Shown one piece after another: positions 1 to 8,200 of a stretch of 64,000 nucleotides of DNA (positions are counted from its first letter, which is position 1; each line of letters begins with the position of its first letter). A model generated the notes under the pieces. That model worked only from the letters and a program-made list of their open reading frames with translations, did not search any database and was not told the origin of the DNA. The translations under genes were made by a program, and so were the position numbers. The DNA lies in NCBI GenBank assembly GCA_963847945.1, contig CAWKBX010000004.1, positions 124,001 to 188,000 on the forward strand. The letters are read 5' to 3'. The stretch is from JANMJD01 sp963847945. Its GTDB lineage: Bacteria > Actinomycetota > Acidimicrobiia > Acidimicrobiales > Ilumatobacteraceae.

Positions 1-1033
1 AGCGACGGCCGCGTCGGCCCCTGCGGCACCCCGTAGCGCACTCATCGTCGCGGTATCGATGCGACCGCCGACGAGGACCAACACGCCGCCGGCCAGGCGG
101 GAGCCGAGGGCGCTGACGGCGTTGATCACGGAGCCCTGCGGGGTGGGATTGGCCAGGGCCAGATGTTCGAGCAGCGCTTCCATGCCGGTCGTAGACGGCG
201 ACAGGTCATGGCCGAGACTCGTCGCGAACCGGACGTCGCGCTCGGCTTCCGATGCCGACAGCACGATCGACGCCGCGGACGAGATCGCCCGTTCGAACGA
301 CTCGACACTGTGCAGGGGTGCCGACTGGTCGAGGATGACGGCCATGTGGCGCATTGCCGCGGTCTCGTTCTCGCGGACCTTGAACGTGTCGCTGCGAGCG
401 CTGGCCCGCCAGTTGATCCGTCGCAGGTCGTCGCCGGGCACGTAATCACGCAGCGAACGGAACTCCTCGCCGGAGCGGCCGAGCGCCCGCATCCGCAGGT
501 GTTGGCCGAGGGGTCCCTGGTCGCCGCCGAACCCCGGTACCGCAACGCGGAACCACTGCGGCAGGACGATGACCGTGGTCGCCGCGGCGGCTTCGACGGT
601 GCGCGAGGCCAGGCCGAGCACGTCGCCGCGGGTGAGGCGCAACGGGCCGATGGTGATGAACCCGCGGCGACGGGTGGGCAGACGGTAGGCGGCCCGGGTG
701 GTGCGACCCGACGACAGCGGGGCGAGCTGGAGTTGAGCCCCCTGCGTCGAGGAAACCGGATCTCGCAGCGACAGCAGTGGGGTGCGCAGCTTGGCCCGAT
801 TGGTGGCGATCAGCTCGACTTTCGCCTGCTCACCGGCATGAACGCGCCTCGGGGTGACCCGTCGGGTGATCCGCATTCGTAGCGGGCGCATCCGTACGGT
901 CATGACCGTGACCGCAACGATGGCGAGCAGCGCCACGCCGATGACGTACAGCTCGAGCACGCCGAACAGGCGCCGCGCAGATGATCGTGACCACGCCCGT
1001 GATCAGGGCCATCCAGCCCTGCCGGGTCGGCAT
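1..1033 (-). CDS. DUF58 domain protein, partial and frameshifted
   Basis: Partial gene that runs off the left edge, read right to left. The first 20 residues (start MPTRQGWMALITG) and the following segment beginning RRLFGVLELYVIG are in different phases. Removing one base near 974-982 joins them into a continuous protein with two hydrophobic N-terminal segments, as is usual for DUF58. Downstream the frame holds the family core (GDDLRRINWRASAR, near 415-455), then a vWA-like beginning (VILDQSAPLHSVESFE). DUF58 proteins pair with MoxR AAA+ ATPases, and here the start lies 3 nt after the moxR stop, so the two are almost certainly co-transcribed. Their molecular role is poorly defined; chaperone-like assembly of membrane or metal-dependent complexes is proposed. 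A GTG start after the shift is possible but would remove the first membrane segment. Confidence 0.85.
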
Positions 1034-1036
1034 CGA

Positions 1037-2020
1037 TCAGCGCTCCCGCCCGGGGGTCGTCGGTACCGGCACCGAGGCGAGCACGTCGCTGATCGCGCTC
1101 TCGCCGGTCACACCCTGCAACGCGGCGTCGTGGCGGACCATCACCCGGTGCGACAGCACGTTGACGGCGAGGGCCTTGACATCGTCGGGGGTGGCGTAGT
1201 CACGCCCGCGGGCCGCGGCGCGGGCCCGGATGGCCCGGGCCAGTTGCAGCGTGGCTCGGGGTGACAGCCCAAGGGTGAGCGACGGATGCCGTCGGCTCAT
1301 CTCGGCGATGTCCACGAGGTACGCCTTGAGCGCCGGCGCAAGGTGCACGGTTCGCACGGCGGCAATCATCGTACGTACTTCGTGGGCGGTGACGACTGGC
1401 CGCACCGTCGGCAACGTGTCGTTCGACGAGTTGTTGTCGAGCAATGACAGTTCATTGGCACGCGGCGGATATCCGATCGAGATGCGCAGCAGGAAGCGGT
1501 CGAGTTGGCTCTCGGGGAGGCGATAGGTGCCCTCCTGCTCGACGGGGTTCTGGGTGGCGATGACCATGAACGGGTTTTGCAGGCGGTAGGTCTTGCCGTC
1601 GGCCGAGATCTGCCGTTCCTCCATCGCTTCGAGCAGTGCGGACTGGGTTTTCGGCGATGCCCGGTTGATCTCGTCGGTAAGCACGATGTTGGCGAACAAC
1701 GGCCCCGGTTGGAACTCGAACTTCTCGTCGGACCGCTGATAGATACTCACGCCGATCAAGTCGGTCGGCAGCAGGTCTGGGGTGAACTGCACCCGTCGCC
1801 ACGTGCAATCGACCGACGCGGCGAGGGCTTTGGCGAGGCTTGTCTTGCCCACCCCGGGGACGTCTTCGACGAGCAGGTGTCCTTCGGCGAGGAGACAAAT
1901 TGTGGCGAGCTCCACCGCCTCGGGCTTGCCGTGAAGCACGATCGAGATGTTGGCGGCGATCGCCGAGAACATCTCATCGAACGTTCGGGTGCTGGGTGGG
2001 GGCGGAGCGGTAGCCGTCAT
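1037..2020 (-). CDS. moxR: MoxR-family AAA+ ATPase
   Basis: 327-residue AAA+ ATPase of the MoxR family. Walker A GVGKT lies at residues 56-60 and Walker B with DEIN at 116-119; the sensor-1 strand ends in ATQNP, followed by EGTYRLPESQLDRF, a MoxR hallmark. The C-terminal lid domain contains LGLSPRATLQLARA. Length is normal for the family. It probably uses ATP to remodel or load a partner complex together with the DUF58 protein encoded 3 nt downstream; the client is unknown. The ATG abuts a 13-bp palindrome (2021-2033) and no Shine-Dalgarno sequence is evident, so the mRNA may be leaderless or the start slightly different. It is divergent from the acyl-CoA dehydrogenase gene. Confidence 0.93.
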   Translation of the reverse strand: MTATAPPPPSTRTFDEMFSAIAANISIVLHGKPEAVELATICLLAEGHLLVEDVPGVGKTSLAKALAASVDCTWRRVQFTPDLLPTDLIGVSIYQRSDEKFEFQPGPLFANIVLTDEINRASPKTQSALLEAMEERQISADGKTYRLQNPFMVIATQNPVEQEGTYRLPESQLDRFLLRISIGYPPRANELSLLDNNSSNDTLPTVRPVVTAHEVRTMIAAVRTVHLAPALKAYLVDIAEMSRRHPSLTLGLSPRATLQLARAIRARAAARGRDYATPDDVKALAVNVLSHRVMVRHDAALQGVTGESAISDVLASVPVPTTPGRER

Positions 2021-2033
2021 CGGTGTGACACCG
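2021..2033. promoter_or_regulatory. Palindrome abutting the moxR start codon
   Basis: CGGTGTGACACCG is a perfect 6-bp dyad around one central base and lies directly against the moxR ATG. It could be an operator, or a small hairpin that limits translation. No experimental or family support is available from the sequence alone. Confidence 0.3.
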
Positions 2034-2167
2034 TAGACGGGCCAAGCGACCTATGTGCTTCATCGCTCCGATCGAGTGCGGATTCCACATCACCGACTGT
2101 ATTCACATTCGATTGACGCCAGCCGGGGACGGTGGCGTGGCGTAGGGGTCCCGCCCGCGACCTACCG

Positions 2168-3400
2168 GTGAGTAACATCGATGGGGTGCAACCGACATAT
2201 AGCCCAGAGGCCGAGGCCTACCGCGAGAAGGTCCAGGCGTTTCTGGCCGAGAAGCTCCCGACGAACTGGGGCGGGATCGGCCAGTTACAGGGTGCTGCCC
2301 TCGACACGTTCGTGGCCGAGTGGCGCACGACGCTGCACCAGGCGAACTACCTTGCCCCGGGCTGGCCGCAGGCCTACGGCGGCGCCGGGTTGACCGCGAC
2401 CGAGCAAGTTATTCTGGCCGAGGAGTTCGCCCGCGCTGGGGTGCCGACAGGCGGACCGAACGACGTGTTCTCGATTCAGATGTTGGGCAACACCCTGTTG
2501 CAATGGGGGACCGAGGAGCAGAAGTCGTATTACCTGCCTCGCCTGCTGGCCGGCGACGACACGTGGTGCCAGGGATACTCCGAGCCGAACGCCGGGTCGG
2601 ATCTGTCGAACGTGGGCTTGCGCGCCGAGCTCGATGGCGACGAATGGGTGCTCAACGGCCAGAAGATTTGGACGTCGGCCGGGCACCTCGCCGATCACAT
2701 CTTCACCCTCGCCCGCACCGACCCCGATCTGCCTCGCCACAAGGGCATTTCGTTCCTGCTGGTCGACATGCGCCAGCCGGGTATCGAGGTGCGCCCGATC
2801 AAGATGATCTCGGGTGATTCGGAGTTCAACGAGGTCTTCTACACCGACGTACGCGTGCCTCGCGATCACGTCGTCGGGGGCGTGAACAACGGCTGGGCCG
2901 TGGCGATGACGTTGCTGGGTTACGAGCGCGGCGAGGCGGCAGCAACGCTGCCGGTGAGGTTCCGCGGGGAACTCGACCGGCTGATCGCCCTGGCCAGAGA
3001 GCGTGGGGTGGCCGACGACCCGACGATTCGTCAGCGGCTGGCCTGGTGCCACGCCAAGGTCGAAATCATGCGGTTCATCGGCATGCGGACGCTGACGAAG
3101 TTCCTCGCCGGACATCATCCGGGGCCGGATGGCGGCATTTTCAAGCTGTACTGGAGCGAATACCACAAGGTCGTCACCGAGTTGGCCCTCGACATTCTCG
3201 GCGCCGACGCCCTGGTGCCGTCGGGCCGCTGGCCGTCGAATGCCTTCCAAACCGACGATGAAGGGGCACCGAACGATTCGGCATCGTGGGTCGGCACCTT
3301 CCTGATCGCCCGCGCCGGCACGATCTACGCCGGTTCGTCGCAGATCCAACGCAACATCGTCGGTGAAATGGTGTTGGGTCTTCCCAAAGAACCGCGGTGA
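2168..3400 (+). CDS. Acyl-CoA dehydrogenase family protein
   Basis: About 410 residues with complete acyl-CoA dehydrogenase architecture: a helical N-terminal domain; a central beta domain with the FAD/substrate signature (GYSEPNAGSDLSN, then LNGQKIWTSAGHLAD); and a C-terminal helical domain ending YAGSSQIQRNIVGEMVLGLP, a match to the family's end motif. It should oxidise an acyl-CoA at the alpha-beta bond using FAD, passing electrons to ETF. The substrate cannot be read from sequence; FadE-like actinobacterial paralogues act on fatty acids, sterols or branched chains. At the position of the catalytic Glu in medium-chain enzymes (the residue after IY) there is Ala, so the base must come from elsewhere, as in several subfamilies. 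Start chosen at GTG 2168; GTG 2186 or an upstream start at 2132 remain possible. Confidence 0.9.
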   Translation: MSNIDGVQPTYSPEAEAYREKVQAFLAEKLPTNWGGIGQLQGAALDTFVAEWRTTLHQANYLAPGWPQAYGGAGLTATEQVILAEEFARAGVPTGGPNDVFSIQMLGNTLLQWGTEEQKSYYLPRLLAGDDTWCQGYSEPNAGSDLSNVGLRAELDGDEWVLNGQKIWTSAGHLADHIFTLARTDPDLPRHKGISFLLVDMRQPGIEVRPIKMISGDSEFNEVFYTDVRVPRDHVVGGVNNGWAVAMTLLGYERGEAAATLPVRFRGELDRLIALARERGVADDPTIRQRLAWCHAKVEIMRFIGMRTLTKFLAGHHPGPDGGIFKLYWSEYHKVVTELALDILGADALVPSGRWPSNAFQTDDEGAPNDSASWVGTFLIARAGTIYAGSSQIQRNIVGEMVLGLPKEPR

Positions 3401-3537
3401 CGATCACGTTGTATGACGGGACGGTGTTGCATCCGGAGGTGATCGACGTGACCCGGTATGTCCCCGCCAAGTTGTTGTGGTTGGGGAAGGGTACGCCGAC
3501 GGGGACGATCAAGTCGGTGGAGGTGACCCGGGCGTAG
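3397..3537 (+). CDS. Small hypothetical protein (46 aa)
   Basis: The GTG start overlaps the stop of the acyl-CoA dehydrogenase gene by 4 nt (GTGA), which suggests translational coupling. The product is 46 residues with alternating hydrophobic residues (ITLYDGTVLHPEVIDVTRYV), so a small beta fold is plausible. Third codon positions are strongly G/C, like the neighbours. I do not recognise a family. It could instead be a fortuitous open frame, and conservation of the overlap in relatives would decide. Confidence 0.45.
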   Translation: MTITLYDGTVLHPEVIDVTRYVPAKLLWLGKGTPTGTIKSVEVTRA

Positions 3538-3546
3538 GCTCGGTGC

Positions 3547-3801
3547 GTGAAGTGGTTACGTGTGGCCGGTGCGGTGGTGGTGCGGCCGCAGCTATGGACG
3601 ACGGCGGTCACCCAGATCTTCCGGATGGCGCCCGACGGTTGGTGGCAGCGGCCGCCGTTCCTGCCGCTGCCGGCCAAGGACTACATGCGGTTCCGGATGG
3701 TCACCCAATATGGTGACGAATCGCATCCCCCCGAACCCGGTGATGTGGTGGACTATCTGGCATGGTGCCGACGGTGGAATCGGATGGGAGACCTGCGGTG
3801 A
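3547..3801 (+). CDS. Conserved actinobacterial small protein (84 aa)
   Basis: 84-residue protein with a GTG start 9 nt after the preceding small ORF. It begins with a hydrophobic helix-like segment (WLRVAGAVVVRPQLWTTA), then a Trp- and Pro-rich stretch (GWWQRPPFLPLPAKDYMRFR), and ends in a charged tail (VDYLAWCRRWNR). From memory, proteins with this arrangement recur in actinobacterial genomes as uncharacterised short proteins, but I cannot verify this here. Function unknown; the composition fits a peripheral membrane or membrane-adjacent protein. It sits between the acyl-CoA dehydrogenase and HNH endonuclease genes, all on the same strand. Confidence 0.7.
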   Translation: MKWLRVAGAVVVRPQLWTTAVTQIFRMAPDGWWQRPPFLPLPAKDYMRFRMVTQYGDESHPPEPGDVVDYLAWCRRWNRMGDLR

Positions 3802-3898
3802 TACCACCGCGATTCCCACACGGCGGCCATTCGTTGCCGCCGGTCCCCCCAGGAAGTTCTTCCGCCAGCGATCGACCGGTTCGGCCAGGCTGATTTCC

Positions 3899-4393
3899 AT
3901 GAGCGCTCTCGTCTTGAATGCCACGTACGAAGCGCTCAGCATTGTGTCCCGTCGCCGGGCGGCCTGCCTGATCCTCGATGGGAAGGCCGATTTGCTCGCC
4001 GACGATGGCACCGAGATTCACTCGGCCCGCTTGTCGGTCCCGACGCCGACGGTGATCCGTCTGCGTTACACCGTCAAGGTGCCGTACTACCGCCAGGCGG
4101 CGCTCTCCCGTCGAGCCGTGTTCAATCGCGACGAACATCGCTGCCAGTACTGCGGCAACCACGCCGACTCGATCGATCACATCTTCCCCCGCTCACGTGG
4201 TGGCAAGAACACCTGGGAGAACGTCGCCGCGGCCTGTCGGGCGTGCAATCTGCGCAAACGCGACCGCACCCCCGACGAGGCAGGCATGCGGCTTCATCGA
4301 CCGGCACGCCAACCACGCGAGCAGGCCTGGGTGGTGTCGGCGGTCGGGCGCGTGCCCGAGGATTGGAAGCCGTACCTGGCGATGGCGTCCTGA
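3899..4393 (+). CDS. HNH endonuclease
   Basis: 164-residue HNH-family nuclease. The N-terminal half (LNATYEALSIVSRRRAACLI) is typical of the chromosomal actinobacterial and cyanobacterial HNH group. The C-terminal half carries the zinc-stabilised beta-beta-alpha metal site: CQYCG, then DHIFPRSRGG with the catalytic His, then NVAAACRACNLRKRDRTP supplying the second CxxC and the Asn. These proteins are stand-alone housekeeping nucleases of uncertain role, not restriction enzymes with an obvious partner; no methyltransferase gene is nearby. ATG 3899 is preferred because the upstream open frame has no family-like sequence. The stop lies in the first unit of a 16-bp tandem repeat. Confidence 0.92.
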   Translation: MSALVLNATYEALSIVSRRRAACLILDGKADLLADDGTEIHSARLSVPTPTVIRLRYTVKVPYYRQAALSRRAVFNRDEHRCQYCGNHADSIDHIFPRSRGGKNTWENVAAACRACNLRKRDRTPDEAGMRLHRPARQPREQAWVVSAVGRVPEDWKPYLAMAS

Positions 4394-4432
4394 GGTAGTG
4401 GCGTCCTGAGGTTGTGGCATCCTGACGAGGTG
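4385..4432 (+). repeat. Three tandem 16-bp units bridging two genes
   Basis: Three head-to-tail units: GCGTCCTGAGGTAGTG (4385-4400), GCGTCCTGAGGTTGTG (4401-4416) and the more diverged GCATCCTGACGAGGTG (4417-4432). The TGA stop of the HNH gene is in unit 1, and the GTG start of the ligase-like gene closes unit 3. It looks like slippage duplication of a stop/start junction. Confidence 0.85.
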
Positions 4433-5089
4433 ACCTGGCAGATCGAGCGGTTCCGCGGGTCGGCCGCCGACTTCCACGCTCGGGCGATCCCCGAGGCTCC
4501 GACCCGGCAGGTGTGGGTGTTCGATGTCGATCGGCCGGCTATCGCCCTCGGCTCGGCCCAACCCGCAGCCCATGTCGACGAGCCGGCCTGTGCAGGCGAG
4601 GGCGTCGAGATCGTCCGACGGCGCAGCGGGGGAGGGGCGGTGCTGCTGATCCCTGGCGAGATCGTGTGGATCGACGTGATTCTGCCGATCGGCGATCCGT
4701 TATGGCACGACGACATCTCCCGCGCCGGCTGGTGGTTGGCCGAGGTGTGGGCGGCGGCGTGTGACCGGTTGGTGCCCGGGGAGCCGGCCGAGGTCCACCG
4801 CTTGGGGATGGTCACCGCGCCGTGGTCGTCGCACGTGTGCTTTGCCGGCCTGGGTCCCGGCGAGGTGACCCGTGGTGGCGAGAAACTCGTTGGGGTCAGT
4901 CAGCGCCGGACGCATACCGCGGCCCGGTTCCAGACCGCGGTCCATCGCCGTTGGGATCCTGATCGAACCTGTGCGCTGCTGCGCGAACCGCGCATCGACT
5001 CCGGTGACCTTGCCCCGGTCGCGGTGATCGATCGGCCGAACGACGCGGTCGTCGACGTGTTCGTCGACGAGTTGATTCGCCGCGTGTAG
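4430..5089 (+). CDS. Lipoate/biotin-protein ligase family protein (LplA-like)
   Basis: 219-residue single-domain member of the BPL/LplA/LipB fold. It has the nucleotide/cofactor-loop motif RRRSGGGAVLLIPGEIVW and a later GGEKLVGVSQRRT segment whose Lys matches the conserved active-site Lys of lipoate ligases and octanoyltransferases. Likely activity: attachment or transfer of lipoyl, octanoyl or a related acyl group to a carrier Lys. The substrate is unclear, and the protein is shorter than E. coli LplA because it lacks the C-terminal accessory domain. GTG 4430 is chosen; TTG 4412 is in frame, but its residues are encoded by the 16-bp repeat. It is the last gene of its strand before a strong hairpin and the convergent giant surface-protein gene. 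Confidence 0.82.
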   Translation: MTWQIERFRGSAADFHARAIPEAPTRQVWVFDVDRPAIALGSAQPAAHVDEPACAGEGVEIVRRRSGGGAVLLIPGEIVWIDVILPIGDPLWHDDISRAGWWLAEVWAAACDRLVPGEPAEVHRLGMVTAPWSSHVCFAGLGPGEVTRGGEKLVGVSQRRTHTAARFQTAVHRRWDPDRTCALLREPRIDSGDLAPVAVIDRPNDAVVDVFVDELIRRV

Positions 5090-5159
5090 TCGCGTTGTAG
5101 CCGGAGCCACCGGCGAACTCGATGCCGCCGAACTCAACGCCGTAGAGCATCGATGCCGG

Positions 5160-5199
5160 GTTGTGCGGGTCTCGGATGCAACTCCGAGACCCGCACAAC
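5160..5199. terminator. Bidirectional hairpin terminator between convergent genes
   Basis: A perfect 17-bp inverted repeat, with arms 5160-5176 and 5183-5199 around the 6-nt loop TGCAAC. It lies between the stop of the plus-strand ligase gene (5089) and the stop of the minus-strand giant gene (5205). Neither side has a T-run, as is common for high-GC actinobacterial terminators. Convergent placement makes termination in both directions the most economical reading. Confidence 0.8.
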
Positions 5200-5204
5200 A
5201 CCGG

Positions 5205-8200
5205 TCAGCGTTGCTGAGGCTGGGCCTTACGGCGGCGGCCCACGGCGACGAGGAGGAGCCCGAGGAGCGACACCTGCAGCCCCACGCCGAGCGGGAACGT
5301 CGGGCTGCCGCCGGTCTTGGGGAGCTGTCCTGCCTGAGACTTGGGGACGTCGCCGAACAGATAGTTCGTTGCCGCCACTCCCGGGGCCAGCTGCACCGTG
5401 ATGACGTTGGGGGATACGGCTCCGCCCACGGTACCGGCGGTCGTTGCCCCGTCGTTCAGGCTCGCCGGCTGGGTCTGGGTGATCGTGTACTCGCCGGCGA
5501 TGAGGTGGGGGAACGACCATGTGCCGTCGCTTCCACTCGTCGTGGTCAGATTGACCGGCTTTCCGTTCACATCGACACCGACCAGGGTGATCGTCACCCC
5601 CGGGTTGATGGCCTCGCCCGGATCGTGGACGCCGTTGTTGTTGACATCCACGTAGACGACACCCGCAAGCGACGAGGTCTTCTCGCTGAAGTCCTGGCCG
5701 ACGACCGGCCCGCCGCTGACGACGATCTCGATCGAGTCCGTCGGCTCCACGGTTCCCTGCCCGAACCCGGGTGGCTGGGTCTCGACGAGGGTGTAGGTCC
5801 CCGGAGGAACGTTGGAGAATTCGTACCCACCCTCGACACAGTCGGTGGCGTTGGTCGTGTTGCACGACTTGGTCACGACGGTTCGCTCGACCGGGTTGCC
5901 CAACACGTCGATGCCGCGCAACGTGAGGGTGACGCCGGGGACGGGGCCACCGGTGTCGTCAACCATAACCTTGCCGGTGACCGGCCAACCTTGCTCGCCG
6001 AACAACAGGCCGGCGACGGGGTTTCCGCTGGTCACGGTGATCTGGGTGATCACGTCGTTGGTGCTGCTCGTCGTACCTGGCGGGGACGTATCGGCGCCAT
6101 CCGACCACGCCGGGGGCTGGGTTTCGGTGACGGTGTAGTTCCCCGGCGGCAGGTTGGGGAATTGGAAGGTCCCGTCAGGCCCCGTCGTCGTGGTCAGGGT
6201 GATCGCCTCGCCGAGACCGTTGGTGCCGGTCAGCGTGAGGGTCACCCCGGGAATCCCGGGGTCGGCCGGATCCGGGGAGCCTCCCACGTCGAGGTCGGCG
6301 TAGACCTTGCCCGACAGGTTGGCGGGGATGAACAGCCCGGTATCCACTCCGAGGGCACCCATGCCCGACGTCAGCGTCACGGTGGTCGTCAGCCCGTTCG
6401 AGTCGATTTCCGGGTCGGTTCCCTGCTGCACCGGGGCGACGGCGTAGCCGGATGGCGGCGTGACGGTGATCGTGTACACCCCCGGGACGAGGTTCGAGAA
6501 CAGGTACGCGCCGCTGGCAGAGGTCACCGCGGTGAGATCGACCGACTGGCCGAATCCGTCGGTCCCGGTGAGGTGGACGGTGACTCCGCCGATGCCCGGC
6601 TCGTCGGGGTCCTGCAGGCCGTTGCCGTTGAGGTCGTTCCAGATCAGGTCGCCGATGCGGGCCGGCAGGTGCTGGCCGAAGTCCTGGGTGTCGGTCGTCG
6701 GATCCAGCGCGGTGAGCGTGGTGACCGACACGTTCGGTGTGGCGAGTCCATCGCCGTCACCGGTGGGCAACGACCCCGCCGGGAGGTCGGAGGGATCAAG
6801 CGTGACGGTGTAACTCCCCAGCGGCAGCCCGGGAACGGAGTAGGTGCCGTCTGGCCCGGTCGTGGTCGTGTAGGTCACGGTCGTTCCGGCGATCGTCGTC
6901 GTGATCGTGATATCGATGCCGGGGATGCCGGGTTCGTCGGGATCGACGACGCCGTTGGAGTTGAGATCGCTCCAGACGAGATCCCCGATGGAGCCGGGCC
7001 CCTGGTACCCGAAGTCCTGCGTGTCGCTGGTCGGGACCGCGGCGGTGAGGGTGACCGCGGCGGTGTGGTCGTTGCCGCCGTCGGGATCGCCGGTCGGCTG
7101 GACGCCTACCGGTAATGTTGCCGGGTCGACGGTGACGGTGAAGTCACCGAGGGGCAGGCCCGACACGGAATAGGTGCCATCGGGTTCGGTCGTCGTGGTG
7201 TAGGCCACCGGGGCACCGGCGACGGTGGTCGTGATCGTGACCGTGACGCCGGGCAGTCCGGGCTCACCGGGGTCGCGGATGCCGTCGCCGTCCTGGTCGT
7301 TCCAGATCAGATCGCCGATCGTTCCCGGGCCCTGGTAGCCGAAGTCCTGGGTGTCGCTGGTCGGCGCGGCGGCGGTCAACGTCAGCGTCGAGGTGCTGTC
7401 GTTGCCGCCGTCGGGGTCGCCGGTCGGCACGACGCCGGGTGGCAAGGTCGACGGGTCGACCGCCACGGTGAACGTCCCGAGGGGCAACCCGACGAACTCG
7501 TAGCTGCCGTCGGGCGCCGTGGTTGAGGTGTAGGTCACGGGTGAACCGTTCACCAGCGTGGTCACCGAGACGGTGACGCCGGGGATGCCGGGCTCGCCGG
7601 GGTCTTGGGTGCCGTCGCCGTCGAGGTCGTTCCAGATCAGGTCGCCGATCACCCCGGGCCCGGTGTAGCCGAAGTCCTGGGTGTCGCTGGTCGGGGCCGC
7701 GGCCGTCAGCGTGACGGCTGACGTGTGGTCGTTGCCGCCGTCGGGGTCGCTCGTCGGGTTGAGCCCGGCGGGAATGTCGGCGGGGTCGACAGCCACGGTG
7801 AACGCACCGAGGGGGAGCCCGGCGACCTCGTAGGTGCCGTCGGGGCCGGTGGTCGTGGTGTAGGCGACCGGGGACCCGGCGATCGTGGTGGTGATCGTCA
7901 CGGTGACTCCAGGCAGGCCCGGCTCGCCGAGTTCGGCGACGCGGTTGCCGTTGAGGTCGTTCCAGATCAGGTCGCCGATCGCGCCGGGACCCTGGTAGCC
8001 GAAGTCCTGCGCATCGCTGGTCGGCGTCGCCGCGGTCAGGGTGACGACGGTGGTGTTGTCGGTGGTCCCATCCGGGTCGCCGGTCGGGACGACGCCCGGC
8101 GGCAACGTCGCCGGGTCGACGGCGACGGTCCACTCGCCGAGCGGCAGCCCGGCCAAGCTGTATGACCCGTCAGGCCCGGTCACGGTCGAGACGGTGACGG

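Noticed and set aside
5163..7115. Long plus-strand open frame opposite giant gene 1 (similar ones at 13,564-15,474, 18,431-20,866 and 26,525-28,045)
   Set aside because: These are antisense shadows of the repetitive high-GC coding strand. Their translations are periodic Gly/Arg/Asp/Val-rich mirrors of the modules with no domain, signal or ribosome site.
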